From Massilia agilis (lineage in GTDB: Bacteria > Pseudomonadota > Gammaproteobacteria > Burkholderiales > Burkholderiaceae_D), in NCBI RefSeq assembly GCF_024756255.1, contig NZ_JANUHB010000002.1, positions 1,240,001 to 1,304,000 of the forward strand: DNA of 64,000 bases, in the 5' to 3' direction. The position numbers were made by a program, and so were the translations under genes. Below the pieces are notes generated by a model, which ran no database searches, had not been told where the DNA came from, and worked only from the letters and a program-made list of their open reading frames with translations. This document shows, piece after piece, positions 17,107 to 24,846 of this stretch; position 1 is the first letter of the stretch; every line of letters starts with the position of its first letter.

Positions 17107-17213
17107 CGTCGTCCCGGCGAAAGCCGGGACCCATGCTGAACTCATATCAGATGAGCGCCAGCAGTGCCGGTGCAGCAAGCTGTCTATGGGTCCCGGCTAT
17201 TGCCGGGACGACG
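17107..17213. repeat. Family A paired inverted repeat, copy A4
   Basis: Left arm CGTCGTCCCGGCGAAAGCCG then GGACCCATGCTGA; right arm TATGGGTCCCGGCTATTGCC then GGGACGACG, inverted across ~45 bases. It lies in the gap between the J-domain operon and glnS. Confidence 0.88.
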
Positions 17214-17215
17214 TG

Positions 17216-17359
17216 TCAGCGTTGCGTGGCCGAGGACGGCACCGGCGCTGCCGTTGGCGCAGCGGCTGCCGGGCCGGCCTGCTGCACGGGCACAGTCAAC
17301 CCGCCCTGGGCCAGCAGCCAGGCGGTGACGAGGGCGCGGTCGGTAGCGAGGGTTTTCAT
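17216..17359 (-). CDS. Possible small Ala/Pro-rich protein (47 aa), doubtful
   Basis: A short open frame beginning MKTLATDRALVTAWLLAQGG and ending in a Pro/Ala-rich tail (AGPAAAAPTAAPVPSSATQR). It fills the space between repeat A4 and the glnS promoter region and stops 3 bp from the repeat. There is no convincing ribosome site, no recognised family, and the Ala/Pro content could simply reflect high GC. An earlier in-frame start at 17434 would give 72 aa. I keep it only as a candidate. Confidence 0.25.
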   Translation of the reverse strand: MKTLATDRALVTAWLLAQGGLTVPVQQAGPAAAAPTAAPVPSSATQR

Positions 17360-17501
17360 GGTTTTGTCTTGCAACTTGAGGACTCTGCCCCCAGTATTGA
17401 TCATTCCTGGCCGCTGTACCGTGCGTTTCGCCACATAGAGGGCTGTCCTGCATCACGTACGGTAAAATGTCGGCAACTTTACTTATCCATCTCAGTTTTC
17501 A

Positions 17502-19256
17502 ATGAGCAACGACAACAACAACGCGGCCGCGAACGCGCCGTCGTCCAATTTCTTGCGCGCAATCGTCGAGAACGATATTGCGACGGGCAAGCACAAGCGA
17601 CCGGGCCTGCCGTCGGTGATCACGCGCTTCCCGCCCGAGCCGAACGGCTACCTGCACCTGGGCCACGCCAAGTCGATCTGCGTGAACTTCGGCCTGGCGC
17701 GCGACTATGCCGGCCGCTGCCACCTGCGCTTCGACGACACCAATCCGGAGAAGGAAGAGCAGGAATACGTTGACACGATCATGGACAGCGTGAAGTGGCT
17801 CGGCTTTTCGTGGGAGCAGGACGGCGAGGCTTACCTGCACTACGCGAGCGACTACTTCGACAAGCTGTACGAAATGGCCGAGTACCTGATCAAGACCGGC
17901 AAGGCCTACGTGGACAGCCAGAGCGCCGAGGAAATGGCGAAAAACCGCGGCAACTTCGGCACGCTGGGCACCAACTCGCCGTTCCGCAACCGCCCGGCCG
18001 AGGAATCGCTGCAGCTGTTCCGCGACATGAAGGCCGGCAAGTACAAGGACGGCGAGCACATCCTGCGCGCGAAGATCAGCGAAGACGCCATGTCCTCGCC
18101 CAACATGAACATGCGCGACCCGGCCCTGTACCGCATCCGTCACGCGCACCACCACCGCACGGGCGACAAGTGGTGCATCTACCCGATGTACGACTACACG
18201 CACCCGATTTCGGACGCGATCGAGAACATCACCCACTCGATCTGCACGCTCGAGTTCCAGGACCACCGTCCGTTCTACGACTGGCTGGTCGACACGCTGG
18301 CCGAAGGCGGCTTCTTCCAGCGCCCGGTGCCGCGCCAGTACGAATTCGCGCGCCTGAACACGACCTATGTGGTCACCAGCAAGCGCAAGCTGCGCCAACT
18401 GGTGGAGGAAGGCATCGTGTCCGGCTGGGACGATCCGCGCATGCCCACCCTGGTCGGCCTGCGCCGCCGCGGCTTTACGCCCGAATCGATCCAACTGTTC
18501 TGCGAGCGCAGCGGCGTTTCCAAGGCCGACGGCTGGATCGACATGGGCAACCTGGAAATCGCGCTGCGCGACGACCTCGATCCCAAGGCGCCGCGCGGCA
18601 TCGCCGTGCTGCGGCCGCTCAAGCTCATCGTGGATAACTTCCCCGAGGGCGAGTCGGTCGACTGCTCCGCGCCCGTGCACCCGCACCACCCCGAGTGGGG
18701 CACCCGCAGCTTCCCGTTCACCAAAGAGCTGTGGATCGAGGAAGAAGACTTCATGGAAGTGCCCACCAAGGGCTACTTCCGCTTCACCCCGCCGGTGGAC
18801 GACAAGCCGGGCAGCCGCGTGCGCCTGAAGTATGGTTTCGTGGCCGAGTGCACCGGCTATGACAAGGACGAGAACGGCAAGGTCACGGCGGTGCACGTGA
18901 ACTACTTCCCGGATTCGAAATCGGGCACGCCGGGCGCGGACAACTACAAGGTCAAGGGCAACATCACCTGGGTCAGCGCCGCCAATGCGCTCCAGGCCGA
19001 GGTGCGGCTGTACGACCGCCTGTTCACCGACCCGCATCCGGACGCGGGCGGCAAGGACTTCAAGGCGGCGCTCAACCCGAACGCGCTGGAAACCATCACG
19101 GCCTACCTCGAACCCGGGCTGGCCAAGGCGAACGCCGAAGACCGCTTCCAGTTCGAGCGCCACGGCTATTTTGTGGCCGACCGCGTCGATTCGCAGCCCG
19201 GCAAGCCGGTGTTCAATCGCATCACCACGCTCAAGGATAGCTGGGGCGGCAAGTAA
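17502..19256 (+). CDS. glnS: Glutaminyl-tRNA synthetase
   Basis: The protein has 584 aa (E. coli GlnS has 554). It is a class I aminoacyl-tRNA synthetase attaching Gln to tRNA-Gln in the cytosol. RFPPEPNGYLHLGHAKSI holds the HIGH-type motif (HLGH), and VTSKRKL is the KMSKS-equivalent loop (usually VMSKRKL), here with Thr for Met. MNMRDPALYRIRHAHHHRTG and WCIYPMYDYTHPISDAIE are GlnRS-specific. The C-terminal half is the two-barrel anticodon-binding domain. The first ~30 residues (Asn/Ala-rich) are a short extension. A strong terminator follows. Confidence 0.97.
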   Translation: MSNDNNNAAANAPSSNFLRAIVENDIATGKHKRPGLPSVITRFPPEPNGYLHLGHAKSICVNFGLARDYAGRCHLRFDDTNPEKEEQEYVDTIMDSVKWLGFSWEQDGEAYLHYASDYFDKLYEMAEYLIKTGKAYVDSQSAEEMAKNRGNFGTLGTNSPFRNRPAEESLQLFRDMKAGKYKDGEHILRAKISEDAMSSPNMNMRDPALYRIRHAHHHRTGDKWCIYPMYDYTHPISDAIENITHSICTLEFQDHRPFYDWLVDTLAEGGFFQRPVPRQYEFARLNTTYVVTSKRKLRQLVEEGIVSGWDDPRMPTLVGLRRRGFTPESIQLFCERSGVSKADGWIDMGNLEIALRDDLDPKAPRGIAVLRPLKLIVDNFPEGESVDCSAPVHPHHPEWGTRSFPFTKELWIEEEDFMEVPTKGYFRFTPPVDDKPGSRVRLKYGFVAECTGYDKDENGKVTAVHVNYFPDSKSGTPGADNYKVKGNITWVSAANALQAEVRLYDRLFTDPHPDAGGKDFKAALNPNALETITAYLEPGLAKANAEDRFQFERHGYFVADRVDSQPGKPVFNRITTLKDSWGGK

Positions 19257-19282
19257 ACCCGCGCGTCCCGCGCCCTGACGAA

Positions 19283-19317
19283 TCCCGCCCCGGCCCGGCC
19301 GGCGGCGGGATTTTTTT
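19283..19317 (+). terminator. Rho-independent terminator after glnS
   Basis: A GC-rich stem TCCCGCC...GGCGGGA with a GC-rich interior is followed by a run of seven T, 26 bp after the glnS stop codon. It separates glnS from the less GC-rich region that follows. Confidence 0.85.
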
Positions 19318-19363
19318 CATCCTGGCCACAAGCACGCTTTCGCGAAACCGCTACCTGTTACGG

Positions 19364-19377
19364 CTGATAGGTATCAG
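19364..19377. promoter_or_regulatory. Palindrome upstream of the CHASE histidine kinase
   Basis: CTGATA-GG-TATCAG is a perfect 6-bp inverted repeat with a 2-bp centre, about 96 bp upstream of the kinase start, in a short AT-rich patch that also holds CATTAATG and GTGTAAC...GGTAACAC. It could be an operator. No regulator is identified. Confidence 0.35.
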
Positions 19378-19472
19378 TTCACTCGGCAATGTGTAACTTG
19401 CATTAATGAATCGGTAACACTTGACCGGCCACAAACCACGCCGGATCTCCCACATTGCCAGAGGTGAACGTC

Positions 19473-21323
19473 ATGCAACTGAGCCGCCGTCTTAGTGCGT
19501 TTGCCATCTTCGTGAAGCCGGGGATTTTGCTCGGGCTCGTGCTATCGCTTGCCGTCGGCGTCCTCGCGTATTTCGTGACGCTCCGGACCATTGAGCACGA
19601 GAACGAACTGCGTTTTCAGAGTATGGCGCGGACTGCGCAATTCACCATTAACGCGCGCATCAGGTCTTACACCTATGTGTTGCGGGCGATGGCAAGCATG
19701 TTCAACTCGACGCCGGAAGTCACCCGCCAACAATTCCATCGTTACGTCACGGGCCTTGACCTCGCGACCCACTATCCAGCGATTGAAACGCTCAACTTTA
19801 TGGCGTGGGTACGCGCCGACGAGCGTGACGCGTTCGAGGCAAAGATGCGCCGCGAACAGCAAGAGCAACATCTCGGCGGCCCTCCGTTTCGCATCTTTCC
19901 GCCCGGCCGCCGCCCCAACTATTCCGCTCTTGTGTTGGCTGAACCTGCCGCATACCTCACGTTTCTGGGGCGGGACATGACTGCGGATCCGAACTATCTG
20001 AAAAAATATCTCGAATCCCGCGACACTGGAGAAATCGCGACATCGGGTATGCCGGTACCGGTGATGATGACGCAAAAGCGACTCGGCCTGGCCATGAGGC
20101 TACCTGTCTATCGGCCAGGGGCACCGCTCGACACGGTCGAGCAACGTCGGGAGGCCTTCCGCGGCTCGGTCGGTGTCGCTTTCAACGTGGCGATCATGGT
20201 GCACGGCGTGCTCGACGATGTGCCGGTGAAACCTGTACGGTTCAGTTTGTTCAACGTTAACGAACTCAACAAAAACAAGCCTGTTCGGTTAATCTACGAC
20301 AGCGCGACTGCGCCGGATCGTCCGCCCCAGCCCCAGGACTTCCACGACCCGACAAAATTTCACGTCTGGTTGCCCGTTGACTTCAACGGGCATCCATGGA
20401 CTGTGCATTTCAGTGTGCCGAAGAAATCGGTCAACAGGCGCAGCGACGCTTCGATTCCCCTGCTGGCCATGGTCGCCGGATTTACGACCACAATGTTGTT
20501 GTACGGTCTCTACTACACATTGACTTCGTCGCGCTCGCGTGCCCTTGAGCTCGCAAAAGAGATGACGATGGAACTTCGGGACAGCCAGGCCGAGCTCATT
20601 CGCTCGCATCATAAACTCCGGCGGCTCGCCGCGCACGCCGAACACATCAAAGAGGCAGAGCGCAAGCGGATCGCGCGGGAAATCCACGACGATCTCGGGC
20701 AGAACCTGCTCGCGCTACGTATCGAAGCCGAGCTGCTATTCTCTCGCACCCGAGAGCGCCACCCTCGCCTGCATGCGCGAGCCGGTGCGACCCTGAACCA
20801 CATCGACAGGACAATCAAAAGCGTGCGCCAGATCATCAACGACTTGCGCCCCACTGTGCTTGATCTTGGATTGAACGCTGCTGTCGACTGGCAGGTTGCC
20901 GACTTCCGCCGCCGTACGGGCATCCTCTGCGACCTCGTCGAGTACCACCGGGACATCAGGGTAAACGACGAGCTGGCGACTGCCGCCTTCCGAATCCTGC
21001 AGGAGTCTTTGTCGAATGTACGACGCCACGCCCACGCGAACTGGGTACGGGTTGACCTGCTGGTCGAAAATGGATGGCTCCGGATGAGTATCCGCGACAA
21101 CGGCACGGGCTTCGTCCGGGGCGCGCGCAAGCCCGGCAGTTTTGGACTTCTCGGCATTGAAGAACGCGTCAACATGCTCGGTGGGACCTTCTCAATCGGT
21201 GATGCCCCGGGAGGTGGCACTGTGATCGATATCGCATTACCGACACAGCAGGAAAATCCCGACGGCGGTCAGCGCCCTCTTTCGGCAATTGCAGAAGAGT
21301 CCCTGCACGACGAACTCGCCTAA
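19473..21323 (+). CDS. Membrane sensor histidine kinase, CHASE domain + NarL-type kinase core
   Basis: The protein has 616 aa. One membrane segment near residues 15-35 (GILLGLVLSLAVGVLAYFV) is followed by a periplasmic CHASE-type sensor (~55-250) and a second segment at ~325 (LLAMVAGFTTTMLLYGLYY). The kinase core is HisKA_3: ERKRIAREIHDDLGQNLLA with His as phosphate acceptor, then a HATPase_c domain with NVRRHAHANW (N box), DNGTGF and FGLLGIEERV. CHASE domains sense small extracellular molecules. The start is ATG 19473 because GAGGTG is 7 bases upstream; TTG 19455 would add 6 residues. No response regulator is adjacent. Codon use is less GC-rich than most neighbours. Confidence 0.88.
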   Translation: MQLSRRLSAFAIFVKPGILLGLVLSLAVGVLAYFVTLRTIEHENELRFQSMARTAQFTINARIRSYTYVLRAMASMFNSTPEVTRQQFHRYVTGLDLATHYPAIETLNFMAWVRADERDAFEAKMRREQQEQHLGGPPFRIFPPGRRPNYSALVLAEPAAYLTFLGRDMTADPNYLKKYLESRDTGEIATSGMPVPVMMTQKRLGLAMRLPVYRPGAPLDTVEQRREAFRGSVGVAFNVAIMVHGVLDDVPVKPVRFSLFNVNELNKNKPVRLIYDSATAPDRPPQPQDFHDPTKFHVWLPVDFNGHPWTVHFSVPKKSVNRRSDASIPLLAMVAGFTTTMLLYGLYYTLTSSRSRALELAKEMTMELRDSQAELIRSHHKLRRLAAHAEHIKEAERKRIAREIHDDLGQNLLALRIEAELLFSRTRERHPRLHARAGATLNHIDRTIKSVRQIINDLRPTVLDLGLNAAVDWQVADFRRRTGILCDLVEYHRDIRVNDELATAAFRILQESLSNVRRHAHANWVRVDLLVENGWLRMSIRDNGTGFVRGARKPGSFGLLGIEERVNMLGGTFSIGDAPGGGTVIDIALPTQQENPDGGQRPLSAIAEESLHDELA

Positions 21324-21611
21324 CGGCCTGATTTTCCTAATTTCGCTTGGGCAGACGCCTTGTTGGCGTGTCGGACATCATCCTAGGTTTTTCGGAAGGT
21401 GCTGAGCAAAATGTTGAGCGAAGTCAGCTTCCTATGCATAAGTTTGGATAAGAATCCTCTCATGCTTGTGCCATAACAATCCCGAATGCATGGAGCAGCC
21501 CTAACCACCGATCAACCATTACAGAGGAGGCGTAAGAATCGACTACATATCTATCCGTCCGAATCCTGAATAAATTTGTAAGAAAACGTCAAAATTGAAT
21601 AGGAGTGGACC

Positions 21612-22565
21612 ATGAACTCGTATAACGAATGCACGGAAATCGTTGAACTCGATCTCGACCCGATCAAGTTCAAGTTAATGCACGACGAATCAGGCGAGGG
21701 CTGGACCCTGGAACAGGCGAACGCGGTGGAAGCCGAATATCGCCGTTTTCTGTACATGAGCAAAATGTTCCCGAATGAGAAAATTGCCACCTCCGACGAC
21801 GTTGATACCTTTTGGCACTACCACATCCTGGACACCCTGAAATACGCGGAAGACTGCAAGCAGGTGTTCGGCTATTTCCTCCATCACTTTCCCTACGTCG
21901 GCCTCCGCTCGGAACAGGATCTCGCTACGCTGATGCAGGCAGGCGAGCGCATGGCGCTCCTCTACGAGGAAGCCTTCGGCGAAAAGTACCAGTGGAGCCC
22001 GACCGGTGCGCAGGTTTCTTCGTTCACCGCCAGCCACAGCGACGTCGGCGGCACCACCAGCAAGCCCGCCTACTGCATGGCAACCGGCGGTGGCACCACG
22101 GCCAAGCCGGCCTATTGCATGGCAACCGGGGGTGGCAGCGCGACCAAGCCAGCTTATTGCATGGCGACCGGGGGTGGCACGACGGCCAAGCCCGCCTACT
22201 GCATGGCAACCGGCGGTGGCACGACGGCCAAGCCCGCCTACTGCATGGCAACCGGGGGTGGCACCACGGCCAAGCCCGCCTACTGCATGGCGACCGGCGG
22301 TGGCAGTGCAGCCCATCCTGCCTACTGCATGTCCACCACCGGCGGCACCTCGGCCAAGCCGGCTTATTGCATGTCCCCTGGGGGTGGCACCACCACCGAA
22401 GCGCGCACGCTCAGTGCGAATGCGGACGAGACGGACTTCCCCTCCCACGCCCCAACCAGCGCATTTTCGAAGAATACTGCCGTGACCGTTGCCGACCGTC
22501 ACATCTCGATGAACACGTTTTTCACGACCCGCCCGCGACTTCCGGTGCAAGCCATAGCAAACTGA
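21612..22565 (+). CDS. GRDP-like protein with eight 14-residue PAYCMATGGG repeats
   Basis: The protein has 317 aa. Residues ~1-125 match the glycine-rich-domain-protein-like (GRDP-like) domain: DVDTFWHYHILDTLKYAEDC and FGYFLHHFPYVG, with clustered His69, His71, His91, His92, Asp65, Asp74 and Cys82 that could bind metal (inference). Residues 150-261 are eight tandem 14-mers of the form AKPAYCMATGGGTT, each with one Cys. A Ser/Thr-rich tail of ~55 residues follows. AGGAG 7 bases before ATG fixes the start. No signal peptide. Known: the domain family exists in plants and bacteria. Not known to me: any function for the repeat. A peptide-precursor, metal-binding or structural role is possible. A terminator follows, and a paralogue lies downstream. 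Confidence 0.8.
   Translation: MNSYNECTEIVELDLDPIKFKLMHDESGEGWTLEQANAVEAEYRRFLYMSKMFPNEKIATSDDVDTFWHYHILDTLKYAEDCKQVFGYFLHHFPYVGLRSEQDLATLMQAGERMALLYEEAFGEKYQWSPTGAQVSSFTASHSDVGGTTSKPAYCMATGGGTTAKPAYCMATGGGSATKPAYCMATGGGTTAKPAYCMATGGGTTAKPAYCMATGGGTTAKPAYCMATGGGSAAHPAYCMSTTGGTSAKPAYCMSPGGGTTTEARTLSANADETDFPSHAPTSAFSKNTAVTVADRHISMNTFFTTRPRLPVQAIAN
22059..22394 (+). repeat. Eight in-frame 42-bp tandem repeats encoding (AKPAYCMATGGGTT)n
   Basis: Eight contiguous units of 42 bp, all in frame. The core AYCM is invariant; units 1-6 read AYCMATGGG, unit 7 AYCMSTTGG and unit 8 AYCMSPGGG. Linkers alternate TTAKP, SATKP and SAAHP. Silent third-base differences between units (GGC/GGG, GCC/GCT) show that the protein sequence, not just the DNA, has been kept. 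Not a CRISPR: there are no spacers. Confidence 0.92.
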
Positions 22566-22588
22566 CCTTAAGTTGTTTGCATCACCAT

Positions 22589-22623
22589 GCCGTTCAGCTG
22601 CAACTGAACGGCATTTTTTTTGT
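22589..22623 (+). terminator. Rho-independent terminator after the AYCM-repeat gene
   Basis: A perfect 9-bp stem GCCGTTCAG / CTGAACGGC with a 6-base loop is followed by ATTTTTTTTT, 24 bp after the stop codon. It ends the first GRDP-like transcript, so the second paralogue needs its own promoter. Confidence 0.92.
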
Positions 22624-22783
22624 TCACTTCGACCCACTGACAGTTCAGTCACACTCATTCCTTCTTCGAGCCTACGCAAGCGCTTGTCTAACTCGGGCTT
22701 GTCCCCGTCCGCCTCATCCTGTTGCCATCATAAGTAGTCCCGGTCCTACTCAACATTAGGAATATTCTGAATGACCCATACAA

Positions 22784-22797
22784 TTGATCTATATCAA
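22784..22797. promoter_or_regulatory. Perfect FNR/ANR-type box upstream of the second GRDP-like gene
   Basis: TTGAT-CTAT-ATCAA matches the full FNR/ANR/DNR consensus (TTGAT-N4-ATCAA). A possible -10, CCTAAT, at 22817-22822 would put transcription near 22829-22832, with the box centred about 39-41 bases upstream, as in class II FNR-activated promoters. Oxygen- or nitric-oxide-responsive control is inferred. Confidence 0.6.
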
Positions 22798-22824
22798 AAG
22801 CGGACTCATGAGTTCACCTAATAG

Positions 22825-22838
22825 TTGACCTCCGTCAA
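22825..22838. promoter_or_regulatory. Second CRP/FNR-like palindrome
   Basis: TTGAC-CTCC-GTCAA has the same 5-4-5 geometry as the FNR-type box, with its centre 41 bp downstream (about four helical turns). By the proposed start of transcription it would cover the initiation site, so it could repress. It may bind the same or a related regulator. Confidence 0.4.
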
Positions 22839-22891
22839 ACGACGACGCAAATCCTACGATCCAAACCAACTAAATGACGAGGGAGAAGCTT

Positions 22892-23515
22892 ATGAGTACT
22901 TCGAACAACGAATTTGCAACAATTGCCTCATTGGATCTCGACCCGATCAAGGTCAAACTGATGCACAAGGAGTCTGGGGAAGCCTGGTCCCTGGAGCGTG
23001 CAGCGGCGGCAGAGTTTGAATATCGCCGCTTCTTGTATTTGATGAAGAAGTTCCCGCAGGAACAAGCGTCACCGAGCATGGAAGTCGACACGTTCTGGCA
23101 CTACCACATTCTCGACACGCTCAAGTATGCCGAGGACTGCCAAGTCGTGTTCGGCTATTTCCTTCATCATTTCCCCTATGTTGGCCTGCGCGGTGAGGAC
23201 GACCTCATTACCCACCAGCGCGTTGGTGCGCGTATGCGTTCCCTGTACGAAGACACGTTCGGCGACACCTATCCGTTTACCACCGAGGGGCACGGCGAAC
23301 AGCTTCAGGAAGAAACCGACAATGCAGCGAGGACTGCCCATGCGAAAAGCAGGTCGGGAGCCGCCTATTCGATGAGCACGACCGGGCCCGCCTATTCGAT
23401 GAGCACGTCGAGCGCAGCCTATTCGATGAGTACCGCTGGCCAAGCGTACTCGATGACCCCGTCTACCGCAGCGTCACTGATCCGGCCGCGTCTATCCGGG
23501 CAAGCGCCGAACTAG
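22892..23515 (+). CDS. GRDP-like protein with four 9-residue AYSM repeats (paralogue)
   Basis: The protein has 207 aa. Residues 1-125 are closely similar to the upstream gene product (shared FWHYHILDTLKYAEDC and VFGYFLHHFPYVGLR). The tail differs: residues 156-191 are four 9-mers (GAAYSMSTT, GPAYSMSTS, SAAYSMSTA, GQAYSMTPS) in which Ser replaces the Cys of the other protein's AYCM unit. The start is ATG 22892 after GGGAG; an upstream ATG at 22874 overlaps that ribosome site. It is preceded by its own FNR-type box and separated from the first paralogue by a terminator, so the two are regulated independently. Function unknown. Confidence 0.8.
   Translation: MSTSNNEFATIASLDLDPIKVKLMHKESGEAWSLERAAAAEFEYRRFLYLMKKFPQEQASPSMEVDTFWHYHILDTLKYAEDCQVVFGYFLHHFPYVGLRGEDDLITHQRVGARMRSLYEDTFGDTYPFTTEGHGEQLQEETDNAARTAHAKSRSGAAYSMSTTGPAYSMSTSSAAYSMSTAGQAYSMTPSTAASLIRPRLSGQAPN
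23357..23464 (+). repeat. Four in-frame 27-bp tandem repeats encoding AYSM nonapeptides
   Basis: Four contiguous 27-bp units, each encoding xxAYSM(S/T)(T/P)x. The AYSM core is invariant. It corresponds in position to the 14-mer AYCM repeats of the paralogue but has a different period and no Cys. Confidence 0.85.
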
Positions 23516-23566
23516 GCGAAAGCCAGCGCATTGCCGCTGCCAATGGTCGGTACTGGCTGAAGCCGG

Positions 23567-23920
23567 CTAATGGCGGCTGGTGTTTGGCACACTCAACGGA
23601 ACAAAGCACCAACCGAACGCCGCCTGCATGGCAAACTGCCCCAGCCGTGCAGGCAGCAGGCACAGCGACACCAGTGCCAGGTCGGGCTCCGAAGAAACGA
23701 CATGCCAGTCCAACTGCCGCCGGATCTCGTCCGGCGGCGGTGGCGGGCGCACGTCATGCTCGCGCGCCAGCATATAGGCGCGCACTTGCTCTTTGGTCGG
23801 ATGGGTTACGCAGCGGTCCATGGCGAGCTCCACCACAAAGTGACTCTGGGATACGAACGCCTCCACGATACGAGCACCAACCGGGCCCGGGTTGAGGAGA
23901 ATCAAGCGGAGCCGGTACAC
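23567..23920 (-). CDS. Hypothetical protein, 117 aa
   Basis: I do not recognise a family. It begins (GTG start) MYRLRLILLNPGPVGARIVE and contains FVVELAMDRCVTHPTKEQVR and a Pro-rich REHDVRPPPPPDEIRRQLDW segment. Amino-acid use looks protein-like rather than like a frame shadow. It lies 26 bp downstream of the NAD-dependent epimerase-like gene on the same strand, so it may be its operon partner. The ribosome site is weak. An antisense or spurious frame cannot be excluded. Confidence 0.5.
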   Translation of the reverse strand: MYRLRLILLNPGPVGARIVEAFVSQSHFVVELAMDRCVTHPTKEQVRAYMLAREHDVRPPPPPDEIRRQLDWHVVSSEPDLALVSLCLLPARLGQFAMQAAFGWCFVPLSVPNTSRH

Positions 23921-23946
23921 CGTCCCGCGTGTGGCGCCCCGTACAC

Positions 23947-24834
23947 TCAGCCCTGCGCAACCCGTGCCAGCGCGTCCGCCACGGTGCGGTAGCGCAGCCG
24001 CACGCCAAGCTCGTGCTTGATGCGTCGATTGTCGAGCTGGCGCGACTCCACCATGAACGACAGCGCCGCCGGCGACACCACCTGGCGCAACTGCTTGCGC
24101 GGCAAGCGCGGCGGACGCGGCAGCGCGAACGCATCGGCCACCGCGTCAAAGTATTCGCCCATCTTCATGCGCGTGTCGTCGCTCGCGTGGTACACCCGCC
24201 CGGGCAGGCCGCGAAACAGCGCCAGCGCCACCATGCGCGCCAGGTCGTCGGCGTGGACGTGGTTGGTGTACACGTCTTCCTCCGGCGCCAGCGCCGGCGT
24301 GCCGGCACGCAGCCGCTCGAGCGGCAGCCGGTCGTTCGCGTAGATGCCGGGCACGCGCAGGATCGACACCCGCCCTGCCGCGCGCCGCGCCCACGCGCGC
24401 AGGGCGCGTTCGGCGTCCACCCGGCGCAGCGCGCGCGCGTTCTTTGGCGCCACCGGGCGCGTCTCGTCGATCAGCTGGCCGCCGCAATCGCCATAGACCC
24501 CGCTGGTGCTGACGTAAACGACCTGCGCCCCGTCGGGTAGAATGGCGGTCAAATTGCGTGTACGGCAATCCCGCGGCCCTTGCGGCTGGGGTGGCGCCAG
24601 GTGCACGACCCGGCGCGCCAGCCCGGTAAGCCGGTGCAGGCTGTCCTTGCGGTCCAGGTTCGCCACGACCGGCACCGCCCCGGCGGCGCGCAGCTCGGCC
24701 CGCCGCCCGGGATCGCTGGTGACCGCGAACACCCGAAAGTGCTCGCGCACCAGCGGCAAAAGGCGCATGCCGACATCGCCGCAGCCAACGATGACAAGGC
24801 GCGGCAAATTCAACCTGTGTTTATTGTTCTTCAT
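23947..24834 (-). CDS. NAD(P)-dependent epimerase/dehydratase-like SDR (YeeZ type)
   Basis: The protein has 295 aa. RLVIVGCGDVGMRLLPLVRE is the N-terminal nucleotide-binding motif. VVYVSTSGVYGDCGG and the later VYTNHVHADDLARM are typical of extended SDRs related to YeeZ; the usual Tyr-x3-Lys pair is not evident in the expected place. The start is ATG 24834; the open frame running upstream to 26097 is antisense to the reductase and is not coding. It diverges from the iron-sulfur reductase with only 12 bp between start codons, so the promoters must overlap the opposite gene's 5' end. Substrate unknown. Confidence 0.8.
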   Translation of the reverse strand: MKNNKHRLNLPRLVIVGCGDVGMRLLPLVREHFRVFAVTSDPGRRAELRAAGAVPVVANLDRKDSLHRLTGLARRVVHLAPPQPQGPRDCRTRNLTAILPDGAQVVYVSTSGVYGDCGGQLIDETRPVAPKNARALRRVDAERALRAWARRAAGRVSILRVPGIYANDRLPLERLRAGTPALAPEEDVYTNHVHADDLARMVALALFRGLPGRVYHASDDTRMKMGEYFDAVADAFALPRPPRLPRKQLRQVVSPAALSFMVESRQLDNRRIKHELGVRLRYRTVADALARVAQG

Positions 24835-24846
24835 ATCGAGGATTGT

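Noticed and set aside
17499..19163. 554-residue minus-strand frame opposite glnS
   Set aside because: Shadow of a highly GC-biased gene; glnS on the other strand has full family motifs.
22059..22394. Regular 42-bp repeats that could suggest a CRISPR array
   Set aside because: Units are contiguous with no spacers and are in frame within a protein gene; the array is a coding tandem repeat.
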